From Desulfuromonadales bacterium (GTDB lineage Bacteria; Desulfobacterota; Desulfuromonadia; Geobacterales; Pseudopelobacteraceae), in assembly GCA_013349405.1 (NCBI GenBank), contig DUZS01000014.1:1-64000 (forward strand): 64,000 nucleotides of DNA. The letters are read 5' to 3'. Shown here one piece after another: positions 11,601-20,872 of this stretch; within the stretch, counting starts at the first letter, position 1; every line of letters begins with the position of its first letter. A program made the position numbers and the translations under genes. A model generated the notes under the pieces. It saw nothing but the letters and a program-made list of their open reading frames with translations, was not told the DNA's origin and ran no database searches.

Positions 11601-12849
11601 CATTGTTATGAACCGTAACGGTGAGATATCTGTTGTTGATGAAACAGGTCGTGAGCGCGAAAAATATACCGTTGTCTATGGTGCCAAGATCAAGATTGCC
11701 CCGGGTGGTGCGGTTAAGCAGGGTGCAACACTTGCGGAATGGGATCCCTACACCATGCCGATTCTTACCGAAGTTGCCGGCCGGGTCAAATTTGCCGACA
11801 TCCTTGAAGGCGTGACGATGGAAGAGCAGCTCGATGATGTCACCGGGCTCTCCCGTAAAGTTATCATCGAGACAAAAGATACTGACAAGCGACCGCGCAT
11901 TGCGATTAAAGATGCAACCGGAGAAGGTGGCGGCACCATTGGCAGGTACTTCCTGCCGGCAGGGGCAAACATATCGGTTACTGACGATACCGTTATCAGC
12001 GCAGGTGATATTATCGCCAAGATTCCGCGCGAAACCACAAAAACAAAGGATATTACCGGAGGTCTGCCGCGGGTTGCCGAGCTTTTCGAAGCGCGTAAAC
12101 CAAAGGACTTTGCCGTTATTACCGAAATTGATGGCCGCGTAACCTATGGTAAAGACGCCAAAGGCAAACGTAAAGTCATTATCACACCGGAACTGGGCGA
12201 GCCGAAGGAGTATTTGATTCCGAAAGGCAAGCATATCAGTGTTCACGAAGGCGATCATGTTCGCGCCGGTGAACCGCTTATGGATGGCTCATCCAATCCT
12301 CATGATATTTTACGGGTTCTTGGTGTTAAGGAACTTGCCAAATATCTCGTTGATGAAGTTCAGGAAGTTTATCGCCTCCAGGGCGTTAAGATCAATGACA
12401 AGCATATTGAGGTTATCGTTCGTCAGATGCTGCGTCGTGTGCGCATCAAGGATACAGGCGACACCAATCTCCTTATAGATGACCAGATTGAGCGGTATGT
12501 CTTTGAACAGGAAAACGAAAAGGCGTTCCGTGACGGTAAGCGCCCGGCTGTTGCCGAGCCGCTGCTGCTTGGCATTACAAAAGCATCACTCTCAACAGAG
12601 TCATTCATTTCAGCAGCATCCTTCCAGGAAACAACGAAGGTCCTGACTCAGGCTGCAATAGAAGGAAAGATTGATTATCTGCGGGGACTCAAAGAGAATG
12701 TTATTATGGGACGACTGATACCGGCAGGAACCGGAATTGCTCACTACCGTAATTTACGCCTGGTGGCGGAATCTCTGACACCGAAAGAAAGTGCTGAAAA
12801 AGAAACGGGAAGTAACGAACCTGTGGAAGTGGAATTAGAAGCGGCATAA
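8653..12849 (+). CDS. rpoC: RNA polymerase beta' subunit
   Basis: A 1398-residue beta' subunit of normal length. The N-terminal zinc ribbon ([20 protein letters not shown], about residues 70-90), the catalytic [12 protein letters not shown] with Mg-binding Asp461, Asp463 and Asp465, the bridge helix/trigger loop region ([20 protein letters not shown]) and the second zinc site ([13 protein letters not shown], about 898-910) are all visible. The start is GTG at 8653 behind GGAGGAGA at 8641. A strong terminator follows 24 nt after the stop. Confidence 0.98.
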   Translation: MEDYFSFFDKPKDPLHFSAIRISISSPDKIRERSHGEVKKPETINYRTFKPERDGLFCAKIFGPTKDYECNCGKYKRMKHRGIICEKCGVEVIPSKVRRERLGHIDLATPVAHIWFLKSLPSRIGNLLDITLKDLEKVLYFEGFVISDPKNTPLQFCEVMSEDKYIQKQQEYGSDAFSGGMGAEAIRECLRALKLEDLAVSLRTEMVESTSEAKRKKTAKRLKIVEAFRHSGNKPEWMILECIPVLPPELRPLVPLDGGRFATSDLNDLYRRVINRNNRLKRLCELQAPEVIIRNEKRMLQEAVDALFDNGRRGRAIAGPNKRPLKSLSDMLKGKSGRFRQNLLGKRVDYSGRSVIVVGPELKLHQCGLPKKMALELFKPFIYNKLEERGLVTTIKSAKKMVEKERPEVWDVLEEVIKEHPVMLNRAPTLHRLGIQAFEPVLIEGKAIQLHPLVCTAFNADFDGDQMAVHLPLSIESQVEARVLMMSTNNILSPANGKPIIVPSQDMVLGAYYMTRDRINVKGEYFRPTEEALLAGVNASGCFSSPEEVRIAFDAGEVDMQALIKVRMKNLATDEKAQLVDTTPGRILLRDVLPAAVPFSAINKVMTKKELSNLVDTCYRLSDSKETVLLADRLKEIGFKYANLAGISICLDDMVIPEGKPAIIEKANEEVTEIQNQYTEGLITDGERYNKVIDIWAKATEEIANEMLDNLSKVVVTARDGSRVETSSFNAIHMMADSGARGSAQQIRQLAGMRGLMAKPSGEIIETPITANFREGLTVLQYFISTHGARKGLADTALKTANSGYLTRRLVDVAQDAIITETDCGTLDGLTVSSLTEGGEIIEPIGDRILGRVALDDIHDPLTDEILIEMNQEIDEYLVKRVEDAGIEKVKIRSVLTCQSRRGICAKCYGRDLARGHSVNMGEAVGVIAAQSIGEPGTQLTMRTFHIGGTASRHAEQTSLEARADGVINYINVNTVINNEGHHIVMNRNGEISVVDETGREREKYTVVYGAKIKIAPGGAVKQGATLAEWDPYTMPILTEVAGRVKFADILEGVTMEEQLDDVTGLSRKVIIETKDTDKRPRIAIKDATGEGGGTIGRYFLPAGANISVTDDTVISAGDIIAKIPRETTKTKDITGGLPRVAELFEARKPKDFAVITEIDGRVTYGKDAKGKRKVIITPELGEPKEYLIPKGKHISVHEGDHVRAGEPLMDGSSNPHDILRVLGVKELAKYLVDEVQEVYRLQGVKINDKHIEVIVRQMLRRVRIKDTGDTNLLIDDQIERYVFEQENEKAFRDGKRPAVAEPLLLGITKASLSTESFISAASFQETTKVLTQAAIEGKIDYLRGLKENVIMGRLIPAGTGIAHYRNLRLVAESLTPKESAEKETGSNEPVEVELEAA

Positions 12850-12873
12850 ATGCATAATTTGAAGCAGAGAATT

Positions 12874-12908
12874 AACCGGCCGGGAGACAATCTTCCGGCC
12901 GGTTTTTT
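12874..12908 (+). terminator. Rho-independent terminator after rpoC
   Basis: AACCGGCCGGGA (12874-12885) pairs with TTCCGGCCGGTT (12892-12903, one G-T wobble). A run of seven T ends at 12909. It ends the rpoBC transcript just before the convergent msrA gene. The opposite strand lacks a comparable T run, so it probably works one way. Confidence 0.92.
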
Positions 12909-12912
12909 TATG

Positions 12913-13383
12913 TTAAAAGCCGCATCCCCCGCCATTTTTCTGATGATATTTCTGGTGGTATGCCTCGGCTTCCCAGAAAAAAGCGGCAGGAACTATGTGC
13001 GTCGCAATTGATCTGCGTAATCTGTTACTGGCTGCCAACTCGTCCCGGGACGCAGACGCGGAGGAAAATTGTTCATCAGAGTGGCAGAATATCACCGATC
13101 GATATTGTTCTCCAAAATCGGGCCCCTGTCTGTTAACCTGCGTCGGGTCGTGGCACTCCCAGAACAGTTTCAGGAGATCGTTATAGGAGACCTGGTGCGG
13201 GTCAAAAGTTACTTCGACCGCCTCCGCGTGGCCGGTATCGTGGCTGCAGACATCATGGTACGTCGGGTTATCGGTACGCCCTCCACAATAACCAACCCGG
13301 GTGGCAATAACTCCGCGCTGCGCCAGAAAAGCATCTTCCACGCCCCAAAAACAGCCGGCAGCAAAGGTCGCTATTTCATTCAT
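12913..13383 (-). CDS. msrA: Peptide methionine (S)-S-oxide reductase
   Basis: A 156-residue cytosolic repair enzyme that reduces methionine-S-sulfoxide. It carries the active-site motif AAGCFWGVEDAF with the catalytic Cys near residue 12, and the RVGYCGG, DTGHAEAVEV and GEQYRSVIF blocks. Short MsrA forms of this size are common. ATG at 13383 was chosen because GGGGAG lies eight bases upstream; an in-frame GTG at 13392 touches that site. A Cys near the C-terminus (GGGCGF) may be the resolving residue. It is convergent with rpoC. Confidence 0.96.
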   Translation of the reverse strand: MNEIATFAAGCFWGVEDAFLAQRGVIATRVGYCGGRTDNPTYHDVCSHDTGHAEAVEVTFDPHQVSYNDLLKLFWECHDPTQVNRQGPDFGEQYRSVIFCHSDEQFSSASASRDELAASNRLRRSIATHIVPAAFFWEAEAYHQKYHQKNGGGCGF

Positions 13384-13406
13384 CGTTACCACTCCCCTTG
13401 AACAGT

Positions 13407-13429
13407 AACGGGCCCCGCAGGGCCCCGTT
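13407..13429. repeat. GC-rich palindrome between msrA and yebC genes
   Basis: GGGCCC at 13410-13415 faces GGGCCC at 13420-13425 across a four-base loop, with partial extension outward. It lies between the yebC stop and the msrA start on the - strand. There is no T tract, so it is at most a weak or Rho-assisted stop for the yebC-type gene. Confidence 0.45.
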
Positions 13430-13433
13430 GAAG

Positions 13434-14177
13434 TTACATCAGCTTTTCCATCTCCTCTTCAGAAATGTCAAAGTTTGCATAGACATTCTGGACATCATCA
13501 TTGTCTTCCAGTTTATCCATTAATTTAAGCATGCTTTCAGCTTGCTTCCCTTCGAGCTTGACCTGTGTCTGAGGAATCATAGTGACTTCGGCGTTTGTAT
13601 GTTTGAAACCTTTTGCTGCCAGCGCCTCGCGCACCTCAATAAAACAAGCCGGTTCAGATGTAACCTCAAAGCAGTCATCCTGCTCGGAAACATCCTCGGC
13701 GCCTGCTTCCAGAGCTGCTTCAAAAAGCTGATCGAAATCAACAGTCTTGTCAAAGCCGATCAATCCTTTTTTGCTGAATATCCAGGAAACGCAGCCAGCC
13801 TCTCCCATATTACCGTTACTCTTGGAAAAAATGCTCCGAATATCAGAAACTGACCTGTTACGATTATCTGTCAGAACCTCTACAAGAACTGCGGAACCGC
13901 CCGGGCCATAGCCTTCATAGACGATTTCTTCGTACGTGACACCTTCCATTCCGCCGGCACCTTTTTTAATCGCGCGCTCAATATTTTCCTTGGGCATGTT
14001 TTCTGCTTTAGCCTTATCAACAGCGGTCCGTAAGCGGGGATTCGCAGCAGGATCGCCCCCCCCCAGTTTTGCAGCTACTGAAATTTCCTTTATAAACTTG
14101 GAAAAAAGCTTACCTCGCTTGACATCGGCAGCACCTTTTTTATGTTTGATGGTACTCCACTTATTGTGACCAGACAT
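13434..14177 (-). CDS. YebC/PmpR family DNA-binding or translation factor
   Basis: A 247-residue protein opening with [20 protein letters not shown], the family signature, followed by [36 protein letters not shown] and LTDNRNRTVSDIR-like blocks. Family members have been described as transcription regulators, and some as translation factors that relieve stalling. It often sits near ruvC; here ruvC is 35 kb away. AAAAGGAGC precedes the ATG. The protein is complete. Confidence 0.95.
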   Translation of the reverse strand: MSGHNKWSTIKHKKGAADVKRGKLFSKFIKEISVAAKLGGGDPAANPRLRTAVDKAKAENMPKENIERAIKKGAGGMEGVTYEEIVYEGYGPGGSAVLVEVLTDNRNRSVSDIRSIFSKSNGNMGEAGCVSWIFSKKGLIGFDKTVDFDQLFEAALEAGAEDVSEQDDCFEVTSEPACFIEVREALAAKGFKHTNAEVTMIPQTQVKLEGKQAESMLKLMDKLEDNDDVQNVYANFDISEEEMEKLM

Positions 14178-14300
14178 TGCCCCTGCTCCTTTTAATGGTA
14201 TTATGGCTGAATTTTCTATTGCCTAAAAAAGAGAGAGACTCTATCATGCGCAACGCAACCTGTCCAGAGAGAATTTAATTTGAAAAAGGATCTTTCCGAT

Positions 14301-14666
14301 ATGCTTATATCTATTAAGCCATCAATATTGCTGATAGTTTTGTTGATACTGGGTGCCGTATCAGCGGGATGCAGCACCTTCCGCCATAGCCCTCAATCTG
14401 ACGAACTGCCCATTCTCTCACAAGATGAGTTGATCCGGCCGTATGTAAAGCTTGGCAGAATCCAGGTGACTCGAGAGGTATACGGCACGGACTATGCCAT
14501 TGCGGCTGACATTACCGCATGGGGTTTGTCTGCAGTGCGTCAGGAGGCGGTAAAATTGGGCGCAGATGCTGTCATGCTGCCGGAGGTCACCGGTCGTTCA
14601 ACAACAAGCGGGATCTTCCCTGTAACAGAATACCGGGCAACCGGTTTTGCAATAAAATTTAAATAG
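14301..14666 (+). CDS. Small predicted lipoprotein, function unknown
   Basis: A 121-residue protein with a signal peptide (IKPSILLIVLLILGAVSAGC) whose Cys starts the mature lipoprotein. The mature part is one small domain ending in VKLGADAVMLPEVTGRS and YRATGFAIKF, reminiscent of RcsF/YbjQ-type folds in which a GADAV motif precedes the last strand (weak similarity judged by eye). ATG at 14301 has AAAAAGGA ten bases upstream; an in-frame TTG at 14280 is possible. It is transcribed divergently from the yebC-type gene. No partner is evident. Confidence 0.75.
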   Translation: MLISIKPSILLIVLLILGAVSAGCSTFRHSPQSDELPILSQDELIRPYVKLGRIQVTREVYGTDYAIAADITAWGLSAVRQEAVKLGADAVMLPEVTGRSTTSGIFPVTEYRATGFAIKFK

Positions 14667-14678
14667 AGAAATTAGAGG

Positions 14679-14708
14679 TTGACAGCGATTGATGATATTC
14701 GCTATAAG
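14679..14708 (+). promoter_or_regulatory. Sigma-70 type promoter of tRNA-Cys
   Basis: TTGACA at 14679-14684 is separated by 18 nt from TATAAG at 14703-14708. The predicted start falls about 13-15 nt before the tRNA-Cys 5' end, as expected for a stable RNA promoter. Confidence 0.7.
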
Positions 14709-14728
14709 GATCACTTGAATTGACACGC

Positions 14729-14802
14729 GGCGCGTTATCCAAGAGGCTAGGAGCCGGTCTGCAAAACCGTTAACGTCGGTTCGAATCCGACACGCGCCTC
14801 CA
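14729..14802 (+). tRNA. trnC: tRNA-Cys (GCA)
   Basis: A 74-nt cloverleaf. The acceptor GGCGCGT pairs with ACGCGCC, followed by discriminator T and encoded CCA (14800-14802). The anticodon GCA lies at 14761-14763 in loop CTGCAAA. The T arm carries GGTTCGAATCC. The outermost anticodon-stem pair looks like a C-T mismatch. It is an isolated tRNA with its own promoter and a hairpin terminator. Confidence 0.95.
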
Positions 14803-14823
14803 TTTCAGTCGAACACTTACAAG

Positions 14824-14861
14824 AAAGGCCATGCTGCAGAGCATGGCCTTTCATTGCTTTT
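14824..14861 (+). terminator. Terminator after tRNA-Cys
   Basis: A perfect 12-bp stem, AAAGGCCATGCT (14824-14835) with AGCATGGCCTTT (14840-14851), around a GCAG loop, followed by a T-rich tail. It ends the tRNA-Cys transcript. The stem is symmetric and may also help stop the - strand cytochrome operon whose last gene ends at 14898. Confidence 0.85.
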
Positions 14862-14897
14862 GACGCCAGTAACAGCAGAATCGTCATATGTTCAACG

Positions 14898-15260
14898 CTA
14901 TTTGGTGTTTTCGTCCAGAAGAAAATTGAGAAGTACGACAATATCCCGTATTTCCTTTTTATTCATTTCCGAATTCGGTTTACGAAGCATTTTTATGCCA
15001 TACGCTTTAACACCCTGCTTATTAAACGGCTGCCCGGTTATAGGCGCTATACCTGTTTGAACTGCTATCACAGTGCGTTCCAGCGTATGACATTTAATAC
15101 ATTTTACCTGCAAGAGATCAAAAGCAGGTTTGTGAATTTCCGGAATACTTTCATCGCTAAAATTCATTTTTGCACCATGTCCGGTAACTTTGACCCGTGC
15201 TTCTGCGATCGAATAGATTGATAACACTATTAGTAGTGGCAGTAACACAACTTTTTTCAT
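14898..15260 (-). CDS. Periplasmic monohaem c-type cytochrome
   Basis: A 120-residue protein with an N-terminal signal peptide (about residues 1-21) and one haem motif, CIKCH, near residue 54. The rest is a small helical domain with no recognised family. It is the last gene of the - strand cytochrome operon, 73 nt behind the haem-barrel gene, with AAGGAGC before the ATG. A role as a periplasmic electron carrier for that complex is inferred from position only. Confidence 0.85.
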   Translation of the reverse strand: MKKVVLLPLLIVLSIYSIAEARVKVTGHGAKMNFSDESIPEIHKPAFDLLQVKCIKCHTLERTVIAVQTGIAPITGQPFNKQGVKAYGIKMLRKPNSEMNKKEIRDIVVLLNFLLDENTK

Positions 15261-15333
15261 AGATGCTCCTTAAAACAGTATCAATAATTTTTGAAGTATA
15301 GCAGAGTTGATTAATAATGTCAGTATCAGTAAC

Positions 15334-16824
15334 CTAAAAACTGAACGTTGCCCCTACCGTTCCAATTCTGTTAATAACATCCTGCGCGATTTCATATTTA
15401 AATTCAGTAGACAGTTTGACATTTTGCAATGGCGCATACGCGACTATCCAAACGTAACGCCGGACGTGCCTGTTTGTGAAAAGTGTATCATAGCCGCTCA
15501 ATTCTTGCAGATAATCAAAGCGTGCAGCTGTCATCAGGTTTGCCCGGAGAGCAAACTCACCCTCAAGGGTACCTGCTTTTGAAATAACTTTCGGTGTGGC
15601 GGCAGTTTGAGTCGGGTTTACATTGCTGTCGCTCCCCCATCCTCCGAGGATACGCAATTTAAAGATCTTGTATTGCAGTTCTGCATCAATGCCATACCTC
15701 TCATAGCTGTTGCGTGGCGTGGCACTGACGCTGGGACCATTCTCGCCGAAATACGCGTAACTACCTATCGTAACGGCGAGAAAGTCGAGGATACTCTCGT
15801 CCTTGGAGAGGTCAATGTCAGCCTCGTCCCCCAGATAATCTGCCCCGCCAATCTTGCAGGAGACATGACCATACCCTTCCTTGGTGTTTTGCCCCTTGCG
15901 GTTAACGACCCCGCCTGCAAAAAATAACCTCCTGGCAAACACGCTATTCAGTTCAATAACGTCCTGTGGCTGGTCGACTTTGAAAACAGATTCCTGGCCA
16001 ACGGTATAGGAGTACGGCAGATAATTGTTTGTGACTGACAGTTTGTTGCTGCTCTTCCAAAGTCCCAGTTTGGGTTGCATTCGGCCGATTTTGAAATTAA
16101 GCGGGGTATCAAGGAAATTACGCAGCTGTAAAAACATCTCGTTAATATCAGTTTTGTTGTTTGACGGAATCACGCTCGTGTTGTAGGTCCCACCGGGCGG
16201 CTGTTCACTATAGGCACTATACGTAACAAAAAAGCCAACCTTTTCACGGAAGTTTCCGGCTGCGAGCAGCTTGAATACCCGGGCAGAGTAATCAAATTCA
16301 TTACCGTTATTTATGTTGCGTTCGTCTCCAAAGGCATAGTTGATCGCTCCGGTAAATGAAATCGGCACAATTTCCGGAATGCCTGCCAGTACAAGCCCTT
16401 CGGGTTTCAAGTTGTCCGGATTGTCAACTGCGAATGCACTCTCCGTATCTGCCTTCGTTGAGGCCTGGTCTCCAGCGTCGCTAACCAGGGCGCCGGCTTT
16501 AAGTTTCATGAGTTGATCGGCATCACCCTCGCCCATGACCTTGACAGCGGGACCCCGAGAAGAGCCTGTTGACGGTATCCTCGCAGCAAGCGGCGCTGCG
16601 GGTGCCTTCTCTCCTGCACTTTTTGCCTTGCCGACATACACGTAGGAATTCTTGAGAAATGCCTCACCGTACTCATTCAATTCAGGTGCTATGGTGTGGC
16701 AGGTCGTGCACTCAACCTTGTGGGCACGGCTGAAGGCGGGAATGGCGAGGACGTCGCCAACTGTAATCAGTTGAAACGCGTAAAATACAAAGATGCCAGA
16801 GAACAGCCTGCGTTTATTACTCAT
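15334..16824 (-). CDS. Monohaem cytochrome-outer membrane beta-barrel fusion
   Basis: A 496-residue protein with a signal peptide (about 1-27), then a short haem domain with AFSRAHKVECTTCHTIAPELN (CxxCH near residue 42) and a conserved GEAFLKNSYVYVG. After an Ala/Ser-rich linker (about 60-120) come about 350 residues of alternating strands ending in Phe (GATFSF), as in outer-membrane porins. One haem fused to a porin recalls the layout of Cyc2-type proteins and of porins in Geobacter conduits; exact homology is not proven here. The start at 16824 was chosen over 16911 because AAGGAGG lies just upstream and the signal peptide then starts correctly. The gene lies 41 nt behind the decahaem gene. 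Confidence 0.85.
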   Translation of the reverse strand: MSNKRRLFSGIFVFYAFQLITVGDVLAIPAFSRAHKVECTTCHTIAPELNEYGEAFLKNSYVYVGKAKSAGEKAPAAPLAARIPSTGSSRGPAVKVMGEGDADQLMKLKAGALVSDAGDQASTKADTESAFAVDNPDNLKPEGLVLAGIPEIVPISFTGAINYAFGDERNINNGNEFDYSARVFKLLAAGNFREKVGFFVTYSAYSEQPPGGTYNTSVIPSNNKTDINEMFLQLRNFLDTPLNFKIGRMQPKLGLWKSSNKLSVTNNYLPYSYTVGQESVFKVDQPQDVIELNSVFARRLFFAGGVVNRKGQNTKEGYGHVSCKIGGADYLGDEADIDLSKDESILDFLAVTIGSYAYFGENGPSVSATPRNSYERYGIDAELQYKIFKLRILGGWGSDSNVNPTQTAATPKVISKAGTLEGEFALRANLMTAARFDYLQELSGYDTLFTNRHVRRYVWIVAYAPLQNVKLSTEFKYEIAQDVINRIGTVGATFSF

Positions 16825-16865
16825 GAACGAAATCCTCCTTGCAGCACGTACCGGAATTTTATTGG

Positions 16866-18896
16866 TCACCATCTGTTGCAAACATTGGAACCGTCGACAT
16901 AGTCCTTGCACAGCCAGAAAAAAGCCGCATTTCTGTCAGCCTCAGCGGTGTAGGCAGCATAGTTTTTGTTTACACTGATGCCGTTTATCTCTCCATAGAT
17001 GACGTCCACTTTTGTCCAGAGAAAACCAGGCGGTACCGGTGGAGTTGCTGCCTGGTTGCCTGACGGAATGGGTACACTCTTGATGGCTGCATAGACACTG
17101 GCAGGGTTTGCGCCGAATCCGTCCGGGCCGTTTTTCAGCCAGTCGATCGAGTCATAGATCAGCTGCCGGGCCAGGATCGGGCTGTGGTTGTAGGAGCTCG
17201 GTTCGTTGAAGAGGAAACCATAGTTGTAGCTGGCTCCCATGGTATAGACGGCCGCCGGCATATTCCCCAGTCTCGGCACCAGGGTGGTGCCATAAGTAAC
17301 ATTGGGCGTGATGTTCGTATTAGGGCCGATCCAGTTGCTGGAGGCAGGGAGTAACCTGGCCAGGATCAGCAGTGAAACGCGAATGCCCTTACGCAGCTGC
17401 TGGTTCATTAAAGCCGGGGTGAGCACCGCTTGAAGGGAACCGTTGTGGCATTCTGAGCAGACAGTCGCGTTGCTGATGATATCGGTGATATCCTGGTTGA
17501 GATCGTCCTGCACCCATGATACCGGTCTGAATACGTGTGAATGGTTCACGCCGCCAGCTGCTGATGAGGACGAAATCCTCGGCATGTGGCAGGTAATGCA
17601 GGGGCCGTTACCATCGGCATTGAGTGCACGGTGGGCAGGGAAGGTCTTGTACCTGGCAGGGCTGGTGTAGAAAAGAAAGGCGCTCTTTTCAGCTTCGAGC
17701 ACAGCACCGCCGGCAAAGTCGTGAATGCTTGGCACCGCTGGTTTTTTATCAGCGACGATACTCGCGATCAAACCCGGTTCCCTGATGGTTTTACCGGTGG
17801 CTCGACCTGAGTGGCAGGTCAAACAGAGGTTTGAATTACCGAGAGTATCATAGAGAACCGGCGTTACAGTTTTGTAGCCGATAGAAGAGTAGGGGTAATG
17901 GATCTTCACGCCGGTTTTCAGCGCAACCGGACGCAGCGCGCCACTGTACGCGCTGGAACCGGAAGCGCGAACATCAAGATGGCAGGCATTGCAGTTGGTG
18001 GCTTCGCGGGAGGAATCTTTGTAGGTAAAAACCTGGCCTGCGCCATTGACGATTTTACCTGCATTGGTGCCCGTTCTGGGGGTAGTGTATTCAGGGGCGT
18101 TACTTCTAAAGCCGCTTGGGTCAGGAAGGCCGTCAGCACCGATGTCAGGAAGGGCATTGACGTTGGTAAAGGTATCTCCGGCAAGAAAATTGATGAAGCC
18201 GGCAGTTGTGTGGCAGCGTACGCAGTAGTTATTATTGCCTTCATTCAGGTTCAGCGGGACATTGGTGCCACGGGTCTTGCCATCCAGCAGTATTCGCGCC
18301 AGGCCGCGCGTGTTGCCATGTCCGGATTCGCTCCACGCTTTACGTTGCTCCCTCCCAAATGAATTATCATGGGGATTGTGGCAATTTCGGCAGTGCCGTC
18401 GGTTATTGCTGGATACATAATTAGTGCGCATACCGGAACTGAAGTGGGTAAAACGGGTTGTGCTGCCGGTTGGAACTCCGTTAGCAGTAAGTAGCGAATT
18501 ATATCCATCAGATTTTCCAACGCGTGGATTTACCCTGTCGTGGCAAATGGCGCACATATCACTGGCATCGGGATTTTGCAGTGGATTGACAGCTGTCACT
18601 GCTGCTGAGTGGCATTTATTACAGGATGCAGGATGCAGGTAACCACTGCCGTGACAATCCTGGCACCCGGCACCATCAGTCGTACTGTTATGCGTCGATG
18701 CGTTCCATTCGGCAACAACTGGCTGCCCGCTGCCGGGTGTTTTCCAGTTAGAGTTTTCATGGCAGCCTATGCATGACCGGGATTCATGCAGGGCGCTTGT
18801 GACGGTTCCAGGTGCGGATCCGCCTCCACTGCCACAGCCTGAAAGCAAGGCCAGTCCGACTGGCACCAGTAAGCTTATAAATGGCTTTTGTTTCAT
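16866..18896 (-). CDS. Decahaem c-type cytochrome lipoprotein, probably outer membrane
   Basis: A 676-residue protein with a lipoprotein signal (LALLSGC, Cys near 21) and ten CxxCH motifs: CIGCH, CQDCH, CNKCH, CAICH, CRNCH, CVRCH, CNACH, CLTCH, CITCH and CSECH. All lie in the first three quarters, leaving a haem-free C-terminal domain of about 190 residues. Lipid-anchored multihaem cytochromes of this size in Geobacter relatives are usually outer-membrane, outward-facing electron outlets (family knowledge). The close downstream haem-barrel gene supports an electron conduit. Substrate and exact family are not known. Confidence 0.9.
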   Translation of the reverse strand: MKQKPFISLLVPVGLALLSGCGSGGGSAPGTVTSALHESRSCIGCHENSNWKTPGSGQPVVAEWNASTHNSTTDGAGCQDCHGSGYLHPASCNKCHSAAVTAVNPLQNPDASDMCAICHDRVNPRVGKSDGYNSLLTANGVPTGSTTRFTHFSSGMRTNYVSSNNRRHCRNCHNPHDNSFGREQRKAWSESGHGNTRGLARILLDGKTRGTNVPLNLNEGNNNYCVRCHTTAGFINFLAGDTFTNVNALPDIGADGLPDPSGFRSNAPEYTTPRTGTNAGKIVNGAGQVFTYKDSSREATNCNACHLDVRASGSSAYSGALRPVALKTGVKIHYPYSSIGYKTVTPVLYDTLGNSNLCLTCHSGRATGKTIREPGLIASIVADKKPAVPSIHDFAGGAVLEAEKSAFLFYTSPARYKTFPAHRALNADGNGPCITCHMPRISSSSAAGGVNHSHVFRPVSWVQDDLNQDITDIISNATVCSECHNGSLQAVLTPALMNQQLRKGIRVSLLILARLLPASSNWIGPNTNITPNVTYGTTLVPRLGNMPAAVYTMGASYNYGFLFNEPSSYNHSPILARQLIYDSIDWLKNGPDGFGANPASVYAAIKSVPIPSGNQAATPPVPPGFLWTKVDVIYGEINGISVNKNYAAYTAEADRNAAFFWLCKDYVDGSNVCNRW

Positions 18897-18969
18897 GCAA
18901 CAGCCCTCGTTAATCCGAAGGAAAATGCACCAAACTGCAAAAAACAGGGAGTAAACATGATATGTTACG

Positions 18970-19716
18970 CTATTTCAGTAATGTATACAGGTAAGTGAAT
19001 ACGCCGCCGACTGAAAGGCCGGATACAACACCTGCATAGCGAACGACCTCTCGTGAGAATTGAACCCGCCCCTTGTAATCTTCAAGATCAGAATTTTCTT
19101 CGGTCATAAGAGCGATAATGTCCTGCCAGTCTTGGTCCCACTGGAATACCTGCAGATACAAGTCGGTTCCCCTCCAAACAAAAATACATATGAAGACGAT
19201 TCCAAAGGCAATAAAACCTTTCGATATATCGGAGTCACGTATTGAACTGTAGATTTTCCTGATGAGCTCAATATTAATTATGCTGAGAAAAACCCAGATG
19301 GCATTTTCAACCATTTTAATATTTCTGATTGTATTGGGGCTCGGGGTCGGATTGATTAACAGGAAGACGGCGGATGCAGCAAGAAAACCAATTGTAATCA
19401 GGTAAACAATGAGTTTGTTCCCCGATATTTCAAAGGTACGGCAGAAAACATAATACTCAAGGAACCCGTGGGTAATAGTCATAATTGCCATTGTACCGAC
19501 GATATAATGAAAGGCGGTAAGTTTATGGTAGTGCGACCACGGGTTAATGCCGTACGCCTGACTGACAAAGATCAAAAAGAATCCAATTGAGATACTTGTC
19601 CAGACGCGAGCGTTGCCAATACTGAAGTAAAAACTGATTGCTCCCGCCAAACCCCAGGAAATTATTTGAATAAGGTCAAAGGTGTTTAATTGAGCCACCA
19701 TTTCTAAAAATTTCAT
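18970..19716 (-). CDS. Seven-helix membrane protein of unknown function
   Basis: A 248-residue protein with about seven hydrophobic helices (near 12-33, 38-57, 66-91, 100-122, 134-153, 163-187 and 224-247). A hydrophilic loop of about 35 residues before the last helix carries many acidic residues (MTEENSDLEDYKGRVQF). Histidines occur in the second and third helix regions (SHYHKLTAFHY, THGFLEYY), but no haem-b protein family was recognised. It lies between a cytoplasmic PATAN-like gene and the decahaem cytochrome gene in the same operon, so an inner-membrane sensing or electron-input role is possible (inference). Confidence 0.75.
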   Translation of the reverse strand: MKFLEMVAQLNTFDLIQIISWGLAGAISFYFSIGNARVWTSISIGFFLIFVSQAYGINPWSHYHKLTAFHYIVGTMAIMTITHGFLEYYVFCRTFEISGNKLIVYLITIGFLAASAVFLLINPTPSPNTIRNIKMVENAIWVFLSIINIELIRKIYSSIRDSDISKGFIAFGIVFICIFVWRGTDLYLQVFQWDQDWQDIIALMTEENSDLEDYKGRVQFSREVVRYAGVVSGLSVGGVFTYLYTLLK

Positions 19717-19747
19717 TATGTTATCCCCCCTCTATGTAGCGCAAAAA

Positions 19748-20713
19748 TTAAAACCCGGTTGCAGAAACAGTCAGCGCAGAAGAAAGTTTTTCCATCATTA
19801 CCTTATTGTTTGTTCCGCTGACAAGAAGTTTTGCCGCACGCTCTACTCCAGCCATGAACTTCTTCGTTCTATCGGCATCACCGAGGCATGTGTTCCCACC
19901 GTTGTTGGAAATCTCCTTGTCAACTATACCTCGACCAACACTGCCGACATACTCGATGACAATAGATTTCACGATCTCTTCCAATTCAGCAAGCTGCTGC
20001 GCCAGAATTTTTCTATCGCGCTCCACGCGCTCGGTATTTGATTTATCGATGATCGCTTTGTGCAGAGCAACACAGCTGTCCCATATTTTTTGGATGTTGG
20101 TGAATTCAAGCAGGTTTGCTCCCATCAACTCATCAGAGCTTTGTGTTGAGAACAGGTCAATTTTTGCGCCCGGCAGGCCGGCTATTTTTTGTGATTCAAC
20201 AGGCGATGTTTCAATGTCATTTGCTCCATCATGAAAAAAACCGAGAGGAGCACCGTCTTTATAAAAAATCATGGCTGAGTGCTCATCAGTATAGATGCGC
20301 AGGCAGCCATTCATACGGTCATCTTTGATTTTTTTCAGAAGGGCGTTTATGTCTATAAGTTTGAGGTCCTGGGCTTTGCAGAGGGTTTCTCCTTCCATCA
20401 GGGCATGAATACACATGGTGAGATCTTTAGAAAGCTTATAGACGTTCAGAGCTCCGCTCCCTGTCCCGACCATCAATTCAGCCAGAGCAGAGAGAGCCTG
20501 AAATCCGGATTCGCGCATACCGTTTTTATCTTCAAAAAGAACGCTGAGGAGTTTTCCGGATTCAAAAACCAGGATTGCCGTATCGACTTGAAAGACAAAA
20601 TTTGCATATCCCGTGAAAGAGCCGTTACTTAACTTCGATAAAATATCTGGCAGTTTGAGTTTTGCAACGGCGAGATTCTCAAATAATGGACTGCCCTTGG
20701 GAAGAAGGAACAT
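19748..20713 (-). CDS. Tandem DUF4388/PATAN-like cytoplasmic protein
   Basis: A 321-residue soluble protein without signal or membrane segments. Two related units are visible: LKLPDILSKLSNGSFTGYAN with ILVFESGKLLSVLFED (about 19-62), and LKLIDINALLKKIKDDRMNG with SAMIFYKDGAPLGFFHDG (about 118-165). Each has the DUF4388/PATAN pattern of a strand, a 'K/E-x-G-x' turn and a strand. The last 130 residues are helical. PATAN-type domains occur in bacterial signalling and GTPase-linked proteins. It is the first gene of the cytochrome operon; TTGGAGG precedes the ATG. The function is unassigned. Confidence 0.65.
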   Translation of the reverse strand: MFLLPKGSPLFENLAVAKLKLPDILSKLSNGSFTGYANFVFQVDTAILVFESGKLLSVLFEDKNGMRESGFQALSALAELMVGTGSGALNVYKLSKDLTMCIHALMEGETLCKAQDLKLIDINALLKKIKDDRMNGCLRIYTDEHSAMIFYKDGAPLGFFHDGANDIETSPVESQKIAGLPGAKIDLFSTQSSDELMGANLLEFTNIQKIWDSCVALHKAIIDKSNTERVERDRKILAQQLAELEEIVKSIVIEYVGSVGRGIVDKEISNNGGNTCLGDADRTKKFMAGVERAAKLLVSGTNNKVMMEKLSSALTVSATGF

Positions 20714-20872
20714 TAAGCCTCCAATAACTCATTTGTACAACGGCATTAAAACTAATGCAATTTACGATATGTGTCAAATGTTTACACAAGCGGGTGCTTC
20801 CTGTAATACATGGTTGATACGCTCCATACGCTGTGGTATAGATCAACATATTTTTGCGACCGGGTGACAATA

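Noticed and set aside
11446-12258. 270-residue - strand frame inside rpoC
   Set aside because: Antisense shadow of strongly conserved rpoC coding sequence; no start context.
20714-20872. c-di-GMP (GEMM) riboswitch upstream of the cytochrome operon
   Set aside because: Such riboswitches are common before Geobacter cytochrome genes, but the conserved GEMM core could not be found here or before tpsA.
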